Shown piece after piece: positions 30,290-42,334 of a DNA stretch of 64,000 nt. Under the pieces are notes generated by a model that was given only the letters and a program-made list of their open reading frames with translations, was not told the origin of the DNA and ran no database searches. Within the stretch, counting starts at the first letter, position 1. Each line of letters starts with the position of its first letter. The DNA lies in the NCBI GenBank assembly GCA_026315105.1, contig CM048744.1, positions 355,881,168 through 355,945,167 of the forward strand, given 5' to 3'. The stretch comes from Locusta migratoria (taxonomy: Eukaryota; Arthropoda; Insecta; Orthoptera; Acrididae). The translations under genes were made by a program, and so were the position numbers.

Positions 30290-31655
30290 ATATAAAACTA
30301 GCTGAACCCCCGCTGCTTCGCATGCGTAGGCTGGTTGGTCTGCACCATTTGTTTCTTTTTAATCCTGATGAAGAGTCCATATCTTAAGTTTTGTAGTTAT
30401 AGCTTGAAATTTGAGTTAACAGCGCCATATTTTTGAAAATCAATTTTTGCATCTCGTATTTCTCCCCCCTTATTGGTCGAATTGCCAAAAATACCGAAAC
30501 ACGTGTCTTTTAAATTTGAACTCCGAATACAGATCCAAAAATTTGTAGTTCTAACTTCAAAATTGCCTAAATATCTCCATATTTCCGAAAAACACCCACT
30601 CTCCAATTTAACCCCCTTGATGGTTGAATTTCCAAAAATACCGAAACACGTATTTTTTAAAATCATAACGAACACTACAAATACCATTTTTTGCAGCTAT
30701 AGCTTCAAAATTGTGTTGACAACAAAGTGTTTTCGAAAAGAATTTTTGATCCCCTCTTTTAACCGTTTAGTTTTTGAATTTCCAAAAATACCGATACTAG
30801 TGTCTTTTTAAACCTGATCAAGAGTCCATATCCTAAGTTTCGTAGTTATAGCTTGAAATTTGAGTTAACAGCAACATATTTCTGAAAATCAAATTTTTGC
30901 GTCACCTGTTTTACCCCCTTATTTGTCGAATTTCAAAAATTCCGAAACACGAGTCTTTTAAATTTGAACCCTGAATTAAAATTCGAAAATTTGTATTTCT
31001 AACTTCAAAATTGCCTAAATAGCAACATATTTTCAGAAAACACCCCCTCTCCAATTGAACCCCGTTGACGGTTGAATTTCCAAAAATACCGAAACACGTA
31101 TTTTTTAACGTCTAACCAACTATACAAATAACAATTTTTGCAGCTCTAGCTTCACAATTGTATCAATAGCAACGTGTTTTCAAAAAGAATTTTTGAGCCT
31201 CTATTTATCCCTCTTACTTGTTGAATATCCAAAAACACCGAAACTCGTGTCTTTTTAATCCTGATCAATAGTCCATATCCTAAGTTTCGTAGTTACAGCT
31301 TGAAATTTGAGTTAACAGCAACATATTTTTGAAAATCAAATTTTTGCGTCACCTATTTTACCCCCTTATTTATCGAATTTCAAAAAATGCCGAAACACGT
31401 GTCCTTTAAATTCTAACCCTGAATTAAAATCCGGAATTTTGTAGTTCTAGCTTCAAAATTGCCTAAATAGCTACGTATTTTCAAAAAACATTTCATCCCC
31501 TATTTCAGCCCCTTACGGACGGAATATCGAAAAATCGCTTCTTAAATGACGCCCACAGAGAAAGATCAACACCCTCCACAAATTTCAAGTTCCTATCTTC
31601 AGTGGTTTGGGCTGGTCGATGATGAGCCAGTCAGTCAGTCAGTCAGCCAATCGGG
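30290..31655 (+). repeat. Higher-order tandem repeat, 449-bp unit of three 149-bp subunits
   Basis: Starts with ACTAGCTGAACCCCCGCTGC and ends in an AGTC microsatellite (31629-31650). CCTGAT(G/C)AA.AGTCCATATC recurs at 30364, 30813 and 31260. CCGAAACACG-type words recur at 30494, 30641, 30791, 30942, 31089, 31238 and 31390, spaced 147-152 bp. Subunits alternate in a fixed order of three, so whole triplets were duplicated. Non-coding. Confidence 0.9.
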
Positions 31656-32209
31656 ACACTTTATCCGTCTAGGCAACTGAATATTCAGCGTGTTTAATTG
31701 CCATACGCATTTCGCCTTTATTTGCAAGGCATGATCAGTGGCCACAGGCCTGTAATATATACATGATTATGTTTTTCAATATTTAGTTTTATACGTTTTT
31801 AGTATTTTAGGTTATAAACAGTTCTTGTGCGTTATCTAAGTATATTTACTAATATATGGATGTTATTACTTACAATATTTCGTGCATCCTGATTTACATG
31901 TAGTGCTGATTGGTAACTTCAGGTTGTTTTGTTTACATAACTTATGTCAATTTAAATGTGTAACCCTATACCTCTGACCACCCCAGTTGAAGGTGTTATT
32001 TTTTTTAATTTTAGTGCGGCCCAATATTCCTCGCCTTGTTCTATTGTGGCACAGGTAAGCTGAAAGGTTGACACCACTGCACAAGAGAACTAACGTTGAC
32101 AAGCTGACCTCCGAAAGAAAACATGCCGCTATTAACATGCAGGTTCCCCGGGGAAAAAAAAGAGGAGAAAAGAAAAAACTGAGTGACTCAATTTGACAGT
32201 ATTTTGGGA
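31656..32209. other. No recognised feature
   Basis: AT-rich, without motif. Confidence 0.4.
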
Positions 32210-32605
32210 TATGCATGATGACTATTGGTTGATTTTTGCGAACACGGCAGCATTGTGAATTCTGCAGAATATACTGCAACTTCGGTTAAGTTTAATCAAG
32301 CTCTTCGTGAAAAAACGGCACAAAACAACTTCTGACGGTGTCAAATTTCAGCACGACAATGCTCGGCCCCGTGCTGCTGCTACTGTTGGTAACATAATCG
32401 ATAAATCTGCGCGGGAGACGCTTCAGCACCTACCAAACGGTCCGGACCTTGTACCGCCGGACTTTCACGTCTGTAGTCCCAAAGAAGAAATTTCTGGCTA
32501 GCCAGCGCTTTGCGACGTAAGCGGAAATGATATCAGCAGTCTGTGGATGGCTATACCATATACGATGTTACGAACAGCGCATAATGACGGTTATGTAGAA
32601 GGGTA
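32210..32605 (+). pseudogene. Mariner transposase relic
   Basis: After about 100 degenerate bases, one frame from 32307 reads KKRHKTTSDGVKFQHDNARP and RAAATVGNI. It continues ETLQHLPNGPDLVPPDFHVC and SPKEEISG. The second Asp (QHDNARP) and third (PPDFHV) are present. SPDL is altered to GPDL and the usual HPPYSPDLAPSDF is recognisable. RFATxxND and GDYVEG-like remnants extend to about 32605 in other frames. Confidence 0.8.
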
Positions 32606-33060
32606 GGTAAAAGATGTAAGTTCATTTGTGATTCCTTTGGTTTTTTAGCTATTGAACATCGTTATATAAATACGGTAACACGAAAATTGTGGTACAGATT
32701 AATAATTTATTCGTACAAGAAGGCCAATGAAAGCTACATTCTTCGAAAGATTGTTTGTCGTAGTTTTCACGAATATAAATATTATGTGTGCATTTAGCCA
32801 TTAAAAGTGGTAAAAGGAAGTAGAAATGTTCCTATCTACAGCTTGGATCAAGTTCTACATTCTCCAACAATCAGCTCAATGATTGGCTATTCGCCTCGAC
32901 CAAAGACGCTGTAATGCAGCGGATCTGCAGTATTAAAATAACGTATTAGAATAAGTGAATATCGAAACATGGAGTGCTCCCAACTCAATTTCTTGTGCCG
33001 CTCAAATGCTTTATTTTCGCAGTGATTAAGAGTGGTTAAAGGAAATGGATGTTTTCATAT

Positions 33061-33176
33061 GAATGCCGATATAAAGGATGATGCACTGGGAAAGGCATCT
33101 AGCGGTACTCGGCTGGAACTACGAAGTCGAGAATGCCGATATAAATGATGATGCGCCGGGAGAGGCATGTAGCGGT
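33061..33176 (+). repeat. Two-copy direct repeat, 70-bp period
   Basis: GAATGCCGATATAAAGGATG starts at 33061 and a near-copy at 33131, alike over about 46 bp through AGGCAT(C/G)TAGCGGT. The rest of 32606-34921 shows no gene or TE domain. Confidence 0.8.
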
Positions 33177-34921
33177 TGAAACACGTCCACATAACGTGTT
33201 CCATTTAACTGACTCCCCATAAACAAATGTTGACGAGCTTTAGACATTTTGAGTGTAGCAAGACACTCCACTCGCAATATGCGAGATACCAGGCATTATA
33301 TATTGATTTAGTTCTATTTGTATGTAAAATTCTAAGTGACTATATTGTACATCAGGCCCCAAATATCTATTAGTGTGTACTTTGACGTGCTCCCACTGGC
33401 CCTGGCTTCCACAGAATGAATGAAACTCTGTATGTAAAAAAGTTTAGCAATTGATAGGCGTGCCTCATCTGTTTTGTGTCATCGTTTCTTTCAAATGCTG
33501 GGGATTGAATGTCTCTGGGCGAGAAGTAGGTTTGCCAACTGCTGAGCAGAACCCAGTCTTAGCAAAGATTCCTAATATAGCTTGCTCTTAACCTCCTTGG
33601 CTGGGAGTTGGTCAGGTTACCTGCCTGACGAACGGTGAAACTCTCTGGGTTCCCCTCCACTACCCCTCTCTGGTAATGGTTAAGTAGTGGTGAAGAGAGC
33701 GATTCATTCGCTTCTTGGTTCCTGGTAGGGTAAGTACCTCTGTGTTTGGTTCTGCTGTGGCCTCGTGGCTTGATTTAGTTCAGGCTCCATAGTCGTACTT
33801 ATGCCTTTTCGCGAGTTTAATTCCGAGAGTAGCAGTTATACTATGTGTAGTAGTAAGATTTTGCTTAATTTCCTACAGGATTGCTAATTTTATGTCGATT
33901 TTTGCTGGAATCTGATTCCGAGACTGATGGTCTTTCGTTAGCATAGTTCTTGCACTTTATAACTTTTAAATCACTTCTTCGCCTGTTTAAATACGTTCAA
34001 TGTCTTTCGCGTTCTTATCATAGTTCAATTCTAATATTTTCGGGGATTCGCGGTGCCTATACTGTTCGTACTTTGTTGACAGAACACGTGGACGATATCA
34101 GACTAAGCCTTCAGCTTTTCCATCATTCAGTGCACATGAGTGGTTAATAATTGTATAGCTAATTTGCTAAGGTGTTTCCTAGTGAGTGTAGCGCGATAAT
34201 TTTCCCCAAAAATTGTCCATTCTAACTTGTAATCTGTGTACTTGTCGGCCCACGTGTGCGCTGATTAGCGTGTTCCGTGTCGTGGTTATTACCATTAAAT
34301 AGATCTTTTTCCTCTGAGTAGAAATAATCATTGCAAGACGTTTATCGTGTTTTTAATTTTCATGAAATTGAATTATTTCACTTATCTGAATTTTTGTGAC
34401 CGAACTCTGTATTGTGCTGTAGCAATCTGTAACCTTGCTTATCTAATAGATATCATTCCTCTGATCAGAAAGAATGGTTACGCGATATATTTCGTGATCT
34501 TATTCTCTTCGAAATTGATTTTGTTAACTTTATGCATATTTTGTGTCCCAACTTAGTAGAGTGCTGTATTGGTCTAACAACTTTAACCTTCTGTAGTTAT
34601 CTTCTCCCTGTGCTAAACGAACGCCAGAGCGACCGTTATTAGATATTATTTAATGAAATCTTGATTTAATGTATAGTTAGAAGTTCTAGGGAAACTTTAA
34701 CTTCCATCTGTACACCGCACTTTGTGGTCTTAAACCAAGTGCGTCTGTTTCTGATAGTTGATCATGAGCCTAAGCCACTAGCTTGACACGTTATGGAAGC
34801 GAAGTACTATTTCATTGTGCGCGAGTGAACCTACGATCTCCACATTGCTTGGCGTATGAAACTATTTGTGAATGTGCTGCAATTTCTCCGTTCCCCCCTA
34901 TGAAACGTGATCGTAATTAAC

Positions 34922-35603
34922 ATTAACAAGAGCAAAACTAGGGTAATGGAGTGCAGTGTAAGAAAATCAGGTGATGCTGAAGGAATTAGATTGGGAAACA
35001 AAGCAATAAAGGAGGTAGATGAGTTTTGTTACTTGGGAAGTAAAATAACAAATGATGGTCGCAGTACAGAGGATATAAAATGCAGAATGGCAATGGGTAG
35101 GAAAGCGTTTTTGAAAAAGAGAAATTAGTTAACATCGAATATTGACTTAAGCCTTAGGAAGTCCTTTCTGAGGGAATTTGTATGGAGTGTTGCCTTGTAT
35201 GGGAGTGAGACATGGACGATAAATAGTGCGGACAGGAAGAGGATTGAGGCTTTTGAAATATGGTGCTACAGATGATTGCTGAAGATTAGGTGGGTGGATC
35301 GCGTAACTAATGAGGAGGTACTGAACAGAATTGGGGAGAAAAGAAATTTCTGGCATACCTTGACTAAAAGAAGGGATAGATTGGTGGGACACATTCTTAG
35401 ACATCAAGGAATTGTGAATTTAGCATTAGAGGGAAGTGTGTGGGGTAAAAGTCGCAGAGGAAGACCAAGAGATGGATACAGTAAGCAGATTCAGACAGAT
35501 GTAGGTTGCCGTTCTTATGTGGAGATGAAGAGGCTTGCTCAGGATAGGGTATTGTGGAGAGCTGCATCAAACCAGTCTCCGGACTGAAGACCACAACAAC
35601 AAC
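34922..35603 (+). pseudogene. RTE-clade LINE, 5'-truncated C-terminal part
   Basis: The frame reads NKSKTRVMECSVRKSGDAEG and EVDEFCYLGSKITNDGRSTE. After a stop it reads ALYGSETWTINSADRKRIEA, LLKIRWVDRVTNEEVLNRIG and LVGHILRHQGIVNLALEGSV, then GKSRRGRPRDGYSKQIQTDV. This is the region after the reverse transcriptase palm of RTE elements. The 3' end reads CCGGACTGAAGACCACAACA. AATTAAC flanks it (34915-34921, 35604-35610) as a possible short target duplication. The catalytic domain is missing. Confidence 0.85.
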
Positions 35604-36664
35604 AATTAACCTGTACTCAATTTTGCAGGTGGGCAATTTTAGGGCCATGTAATTGTGGATATTTTGAATATTTTGTAAGGTGTGTTTTTTTCGTAATTGT
35701 AAAAAATGGTCTTCCCCCTTGTTGTTCTTGTTTTGAACATTAAATTAATTTGTTAAACTATAATCCGTTTGTGCTAATTTAAATTCGCCCCTCATCATTT
35801 GTTTTGGATTAATGCTGGGTAATTTTTTCATGTATCTTGTGTCTCTGCTCCCTTCTGGAGTAGAGAATATTTGCGTTTCCGTTGCTAACATTTATTTTTG
35901 ATTTAGAGTCATGACTACGGATCATTATTTAATTGTGTGCTGTTTCCTCTAAACATTACAGTAAAGGTAGAACTGTTTGCTTAACTTATAGAATCGGAGT
36001 ATCGCCGTAATTAGATTTTGTAAGCAAGCAGTCAACTGTGAACTTCACAAACACGGCTAGTTAACAGTATGGAAATAACATTATTTCTTGGCTTTGTATA
36101 AATATACGAACACGGAAATTGTAGTTCCATTTCAAATATGAGGCTAATGAATGTTATATAATTCGAAAATGACATGAGACGTATATACTTCCGTTTCTAT
36201 TTGTTGTTATTGTGTCAGGCATTTTCCTTAACACGTAAAAGATACCGTTTCATACCTCCCAGTGCCGGTTAAATTTTACCAAATATCCCAGCGGCCTCCT
36301 ATGATAATGTTGGCAACAGATGCTGAATAGTGAGAATCCTGTGAGTCTTCATTTTAGCCAGTCGCTTGACAACGCTGATGTTTTCTTATGGAATCTTCGC
36401 TTTACGAGGGAAATTATTTTTCCTGAGCGGACACATACAAGAACCTGTCTACCATAAAGCAGGAACGGCATTATATGTTTACTTCATGGTCTGTACAATA
36501 CACAAATCGGGTCATTCCATGTTGTTCGAACAAAAGAGCAAAGATTTTCTATCGTGTTGTTCATGTTGCCAACATAATCACGCGAGACCGCCGACATGAT
36601 ACGTAAAATTTTACCCTCAGTGACCATTGTAAACACAATTGGTCGATTTTCGACCACAGGCAAT
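35604..36664. other. No recognised feature
   Basis: AT-rich, no motif. A stretch near 36097 faintly resembles 32660 (AAATA.ACG..AACACG.AAATTGT), possibly an old repeat pair. Confidence 0.35.
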
Positions 36665-36870
36665 TCTCAAAAAATGTTCAAATGTTTGTAAATCTATCGG
36701 ACCAAACTGTGTGGTCATCAGTCCGTAGCTTACAAAGTACTTAAACCTAGGTAAACTAACCTAAGGAGAAACACACACACCCATGCCCCAGGGAGGACTC
36801 GAACCTCCACGGCGAGCAACCGCGCGCTCCGCAGCGAGGCGCTTTAGACCGCTCGGCTACTCCACCGCGG
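36665..36870 (-). repeat. Leu-like SINE, 10-bp TSD
   Basis: A complete copy from TGTTCAAATGTTTGTAAATC to CCACCGCGG. CACAGGCAAT (36655-36664) and CACAGGCGAT (36871-36880) flank it. Confidence 0.93.
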
Positions 36871-36889
36871 CACAGGCGATACTAGTGTT

Positions 36890-37215
36890 AATAATTGCGC
36901 GTCAGCTACTGCTCTCCACTCGTATGCGCGCCACCAGCAGCGGCTGGGAGCGCTGAGTGGCGCGTTTGGTGCAGTGCAGGTGGTGTAATCAGGGCCTGTC
37001 GTGATTGGGGCGTTAGGAGGCGGCAGACTGGTGACTGCGAGGCGTCGAATGTCGCGTGGCGTGGCAGGCGCCGCAGACACCGGAGACGGCCGCTAATTAA
37101 ACTGCGACAGCGGGTCGCTTTGCAGCTCGCCAATCCTCACAGCCGCCACACTCCGAACACAGCCCAACACCACATCACGTCTGGCTGGCGAAAGCCGAGC
37201 AGTTCTTAGTTCCAC
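36890..37215. other. GC- and CpG-rich interval
   Basis: About 320 GC-rich bases give ORFs on both strands with no family motif. It could be regulatory or an old GC-rich repeat. No splice-supported exon was found. Confidence 0.35.
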
Positions 37216-37257
37216 GTTATGCGACAATATGCTGCCCGCCATTAAAATCCTAATATC

Positions 37258-38081
37258 TACATCTACAACCATACTCCGCAAGCCACCCGACGGTATGTGG
37301 CGGAGGGTACCTTGAGTATCACTATCGATTTTCCCTCCTATTCCAGTCACGTATTCTTCGCGGAAAGAAGGATGTCGGTATGTCTCTGTGTGGGCTCTAA
37401 TCTCTCTGATTTTATCCTCACGGTCTCTTCGCGAGATATACGTAGGAGGGAGCAATATACTGCTAGACTCCTCGGTAAAGCTATGTTCTCGAAACTTCGA
37501 CAAAAGACTGCACCGAGCGACTCTTCTGCAGAGTCTTCCACTGGACCTTAGCGATAATATCCGTAACGCTTTCACGATTACCAAATGATCCTTTAACGAA
37601 GCGCGATGCTCTCCGTTGGATCTTCTCTACCTCCTCTATCAATCCCACTTGGTACGGATCCCACATCAGTGAGCAGTATTCAAGCTGTGGGCGAACAAGT
37701 GTACTGTAACCTACTTCCTTTGTTTTCGGACTGCATTTCCTTAGCATTCTTCCAATGAATCTAAGTCTGGCATCTGCTTTACCGACGATTGATTTTATAT
37801 GGTCGTTCCATTTTAAATCCCTCCTAATGACTACTCCCAGATACTTTATGGAATTAACTGCTTCCAGTTGCTGCCCTGCTATAGTGTAGCTAAATGATGA
37901 AGGATCTTTCTTTCTGTGTATTCGCAGCACATTACACTTGTCTACATTGAGATTTAATTGCCATTCCCTGCACCATGCGTCAATTCTATCCAGATCCTCC
38001 TGCATCTCAATACAATTTTCCATATACTACAGCATCATCCGCAAAAAGCCTCAGTGAACTTCCTATATTATCCACAAGGTC

Positions 38082-38123
<42 letters not shown>

Positions 38124-38285
38124 TGAACAGCAACGGATCCACGACACTCCCCTGTGGTACACCTGACATAACTCCTACTTCGGAAGACTTCTCTCCATTG
38201 ATAATGATCTGCTGCTTTCTGTTATCTAGGAATTCCTCCATCCAATCACACAATTGGTCTGATATCATTCAGGATGCATGCGTCA
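37258..38285 (-). pseudogene. CR1/jockey-like LINE, 3' part (family B)
   Basis: On the minus strand MISDQLCDWMEEFLDNRKQQ and GVMSGVPQGSVVDPLLFTIY lead to a TA run at 38085-38121. NDLVDNIGSSLRLFADDAVV follows with the catalytic FADD intact, then the thumb (DRIDAWCREWQLNLNVDKCN, KYLGVVIRRDLKWNDHIKSI) and YCSLMWDPYQVG, IQRRASRFVKG. The C-terminus is frame-shifted. The 3' end is (TGTAGA)n. It differs from family A in thumb residues and tail. The TA run and indels disable it. Confidence 0.87.
38085..38121 (+). repeat. (TA)n microsatellite inside LINE codons
   Basis: A 37-base TA run sits where the family codes for the T-I-Y-I-N-D segment of the palm, whose codons are naturally ATATAT-like. Confidence 0.95.
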
Positions 38286-38860
38286 AGACTGCAACATCTT
38301 AATATATATAAAATTGAGCTGTTTCTGCCTATATTTCACCCTACAGCCAAAATTACACATCGCAAACGAATAGTGTCTGTATGTGATAGTAGGTATCAGC
38401 CTACCATTGTGCACTATGGTGGTAGAGGGTTGATAACGATAAGAGTGTGGAAGATATTGGAGTTGAAAGTAAAAATTCTACGTGTGGGTGTCAATATTTT
38501 GCTCATCAGCAAAAACTACACAATGCAGGCGAACGACGTGTGTGTGTTGTTGTAGTAGAAAGTCTCCCGTACCTCACAAACAGCTTTTAATCAAATTGCG
38601 TGGTTACGGTATATCGCCCCAAATTTGCGACTGGATAGGGGATTTCCTGTCAGAGAGGACACAGTTCGTAGTAATCGATGGTAAGGCATTGACTAAAACA
38701 GAAGTGATATCGGGCGTTCCATACGGTAGTGTTATTGGTCCTTTGCTGTTCCTTATTTACATAAACGATTTAGGGGAAAATCTAAGTAGCTCTCTTAGGT
38801 TATTTGCAGAAGACGCCGTCATTTACCATCTAGTAAAATCATCGGAAGATCAAAACCAAC

Positions 38861-39060
38861 GCCGGCCGTGATGGCCGAGGGGACTGCGGCGCGCCAGTCA
38901 CGGTCTGCACGGCCACTACGGTCGGGGGTTCGAATCCCCCCTCGGGCATGGTTATTTGTGCCATCCTTAGTGTTAGCTAGTTCATAAGTAGTTTGTAAGT
39001 TTAGGGACTGATGACCCCGCAGTTAAGTCCCATAAGCTATACAAACAGTTGAATTTGAAT
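38861..39060 (+). repeat. SINE inside LINE A, 11-bp TSD
   Basis: Head GCCGGCCGTGATGGCCGAGG, B box intact. TCAAAACCAAC at 38850-38860 and 39061-39071 match exactly, so the SINE is younger than the LINE. Confidence 0.96.
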
Positions 39061-39114
39061 TCAAAACCAACTGCAGAACGGTTTGAATAAGATATCAGTA
39101 TGGTGTAAAAATTG

Positions 39115-39271
39115 GCAGGAGACCCGGGTTCGAATCCCGGCTGGGTACACATTTTCAGCTTTGCCCAATAGCAGTTGAAGTCATATATTCTATGAATATT
39201 AAATAATAACAGCTGCAGGATCAGAATGTGACGTCTGTTCTTTCCGAACAGACGCCACATGTATATATAAT
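39115..39271 (+). repeat. tRNA-like fragment with hairpin tail inside LINE A
   Basis: GACCCGGGTTCGAATCCCGG is a B box with strong stem. Downstream GTCTGTTCTTTCCGAACAGAC forms a hairpin. About 100 bases of expected LINE sequence are missing at this point, so this came with a deletion or replaced LINE sequence. Confidence 0.65.
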
Positions 39272-39870
39272 TACAATACTTCTGACTTAAATTGGAAAGA
39301 ACACGTAGATAATGTCGTGGGAAAAGCTAACCAGAGACTGCGTTTTATTGGCAGAACCCTTAAAAGATGCAACAGAACTACTAAAGAAACTGCATATACT
39401 ACGCTTCTCCGTCCTTTTTTGGAGTATCGCTGCCCAGTGTGGGACCCTTATCAGTTCGGTTTGACGGAGGACATCGAAAGAGTCCAAAGAAGGGCAGCTC
39501 GTTTCGTATTGTCCCGATACAGGGGAGACAGCGTTACGGAAATGATACAGGATCTGGGATGGGAATCATTACAACTTATCGCTGCGGCGTGGGCTACTTA
39601 CGAAACTACAATCACCTACAATTTCCTCAGAATGCGAAAATATGTTGTTGACTCCCACTTACATAGGTAGAAAGGATCATCAGAATAAAATACGAGAAAT
39701 CAGAGCTCGAATAGAGAGATTCAGGTGTTCTTGCTTCCCGCGCGCTATTCGAGAATGGAATGGGAGATAAATAGTATAACCCTCTGCCAGGCACTTAAAT
39801 GTGATTTGCAGAGTATCCCATGTAGATGTAGATGTACACCATAGCAGTAGTTCCGTGTCGATAGCTATAA

Positions 39871-39882
39871 GGGGGGGGGGGG
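39871..39882 (+). repeat. Poly-G run
   Basis: Twelve G. The following 600 bases to 40490 contain no recognised feature. Confidence 0.9.
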
Positions 39883-40496
39883 AGATATAGTGGTTGAAAG
39901 GCGTCAGCTTATATAAAATTCGGACTGAAGAGCAGAGATGACTTTTAACACTATAATAGCAACGAGGCCCATACGCTGAAAAAGTGAAGCCTGCCTCCGC
40001 CATATTGCTAAGCTTTGGAGAAGTGTTCGTATTGTAGAGCTAATGTTTTATGTCACTTAAAACAGGGATAAAACTACCGACGGTTTTGCCGTGATGTACA
40101 ACGTCTTAAAATAGTGCAAACTATCCGTTAAAAAGTAAGTTTCCAAATATATTATGATGTGTATTTATTACTATTTATTCAAGAAAGTATATTGTTTGAA
40201 AGTACATACTTTGTAGTGACTGTCAGTTCAATGCACTAACAGTAAGAGGGTCGACTTAACCTATAGTTTTAACACGAAAATACATTCCAAAACTGACCAA
40301 GATGGCGGGACAGGCTTCAACTGACGTATGTGCTCGGAATACATAATACTATCTCCCTTTATTCTCACCTCCTTACATGATGCACGTTCTTCAGTTGTTT
40401 TTCTGCAATAAGCGTACGAATAAAGAAAAATAAGTGCATATTGCAGTTTCAAAAGAAAAAGTACCAAGAAAGATATCAAAATGTAAGAAAGAAATT

Positions 40497-40906
40497 TAGC
40501 GTTCTCGGTCCGTTTCTAAAAGACTGAAAACGGCGCTCAAAAGTGAATTTACAAAACTTCGGATTTAGATTTTTGATTAGTGTTTAAAAACACGTTTCAA
40601 TATTTTTGGAAATTCTACCATGAAGTGGGTGAAAGAAGGCCAAATCTTTTACTAGTGCTACTAAGACTATTGTTATGCTAGAAATGCGAAAATTTGGATT
40701 TGGAGCCATGGTTAAAAATTTTTAAAAATGTGTTTCGGTATGTTTTGAATTCGCCATCAATGGTGCAATAAGGGGTGGCAAGTTGTATCAAAATACTTTA
40801 TTAGGAAAGCATTTTTAAAGCGAAATCTATGAAAATTTATATTTAGAAGTTGAAACAACCGATGCAGACCATCCAGTCTACGCGTGAAAAACAGCGGGAA
40901 TTAAGT
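40497..40906 (-). repeat. Single-unit relative of the 30-kb tandem element
   Basis: Aligns with 58480-59185 (GTTCTCGGTCCGTTTCTAAA, TATGCTAGAAATGCGAAAAT, CATGGTTA, ATTTATATTTAGAAGT, GCAGACCATC). In reverse complement it resembles the 149-bp subunit and CTAGCTG head of the 30.3-kb element. It lacks the SINE present in the 58-kb copy. Confidence 0.8.
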
Positions 40907-41249
40907 TAGTGCTTAGACATGAAATAACTCAACAATCGGCGTTGCAAGTGTTTTTTTTTAAATGTTTTTGGGGTATTATTGTTAGGCGACGAAGCTACGG
41001 TACACATTAACAGAAAGATCTCACAACTTCACTAACAGAAAATACTTATTACAAATGAATTAATACTCAACTTTCGACTTTGTAGAAGTACAATCAATTC
41101 AGATTGATAAAGATTAAATCTAGAGGTTGGTGTAAATACGTCAAAGTGCAATCGACTTTCCGCACGAATTTCTAAGCGTCAATCCGCGATCAAGTCTTAC
41201 CGGGGAACTCCCTATTATAAAATGGTGTGCCTAAGATACTGAAGATAAA

Positions 41250-41439
41250 AAAAATGTTCAAATGATTGTTAAGCTGGTGGGACTTAACTACGGCGTCATC
41301 AGTCCCTAAACTTACAAACTACTTATGAACTAAGGACGGCACAAATATCCATGCCCGAGGGGGGATTCGAACCCCCGACCGTAGTGGCCGTGCAGACCGT
41401 GACTGGAGCGCCTCAGTCCCCTCGGCCACCGCGGCCGGC
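41250..41439 (-). repeat. tRNA-derived SINE, 12-bp TSD
   Basis: A complete main-family copy with GGCCACCGCGGCCGGC at its right end. ACTGAAGATAAA at 41238-41249 and 41440-41451 matches exactly. Confidence 0.96.
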
Positions 41440-42090
41440 ACTGAAGATAAACAAGTAAAATTTTTTTGTGATAAGCAATAGTACATTCAACTTTAATTTC
41501 ACTTTGCAAAATGTTTACTCTAATTTTGAAATTGTTACAAAATTATAAATTTTAATACACATACAATTACCACATACAATTACTTATGCTCCCTTTCCGT
41601 TTAACCTGTGAAACCAATCACAGCTAAAATTTCACTGTGTTATGTTTACATCCATACAAACAATTATACACGGAAAATTTTGAATACCTTTGCTAAATAT
41701 TTATTTACAACATTTTACATATTTATGGTGGAAATCGGTGTAATATTTCAATAAATTATCGATATATCTCAGCATAAACGATACATTTCTATATTTAGTT
41801 CTGTGTGTGTTATGAGAAATGTATGAACCGAATATGAAGGCATTGTCACAGATGTACTGAAGAAAAGGTACATAAGTGTCAGAATATGTAGTTTCCGGGA
41901 AAATGAATTTAAATATTAAAGTCACATTTCTGAAATTATACCTTCTCAGAATGTTCCAAGACACTGTTCAGGAACTTGTCTGTTCTCAAGACTTGTCCTG
42001 TAACTACTTTTCTTTAGCCTTATTTCTTTTACAAAGTCCTGCATAGACATTTCACCTCTTGCCACACGATAACACCCACTTCCTTAAAAA

Positions 42091-42334
42091 TGGCGCAGTG
42101 GTAACGCACTGGACTCGCATTCGGGACGACGGTGGTTCAAATCCACCTCCGGCCATCCAGGTTTAGGTTTTCCGTGATTTCCCTAAATCACTCCAGGCAA
42201 ATGCCGAGATGGTTCCTTTCAAAGGGCACGGCCGATTTTCTTCCCCATCCTTCCCCAAAAAATCCGAGCGTTAGCTCCGTCTGTAATGACCACGCTGTCG
42301 ACGGGATGTTAAACCCTAAGCATCCTTCCTTCCT
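42091..42334 (+). repeat. Second SINE family, 10-bp TSD
   Basis: Starts TGGCGCAGTGGTAACGCACT, B box GGTTCAAATCC, and ends with CCTTCC repeats. TCCTTAAAAA flanks it at 42081-42090 and 42335-42344. It lacks the first bases (GAGCGAGG) present in the copy 500 bases on. Confidence 0.94.

Larger units (their letters stand above)
38577..39836 (+). pseudogene. LINE family A with two insertions
   Basis: QLLIKLRGYGISPQICDWIG, then DFLSERTQFVVIDGK and VISGVPYGSVIGPLLFLIYI, lead to the catalytic block, mutated to FAED (38803-38814) instead of FADD. A SINE interrupts at 38861-39060 with a perfect duplication. The frame resumes QLQNGLNKISVWCKNWQ, is replaced by a tRNA-like segment (39115-39271), and then continues LNWKEHVDNVVGKANQRLRF to RVQRRAARFVLSRYRGDSVT. 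The 3' end repeats TGTAGATGTAGATG. The FAED change would abolish polymerase activity. Confidence 0.87.

Noticed and set aside
32650..36190. Possible LTR pair around the RTE fragment
   Set aside because: Similarity between about 32660 and 36100 is faint and short, with no TG...CA ends, primer-binding site or polypurine tract visible.
40290..40312. CAAGATGGCGGG resembling another YY1 site
   Set aside because: It lies in AT-rich DNA with no CpG island or exon signal nearby, so a single 12-base match is weak.
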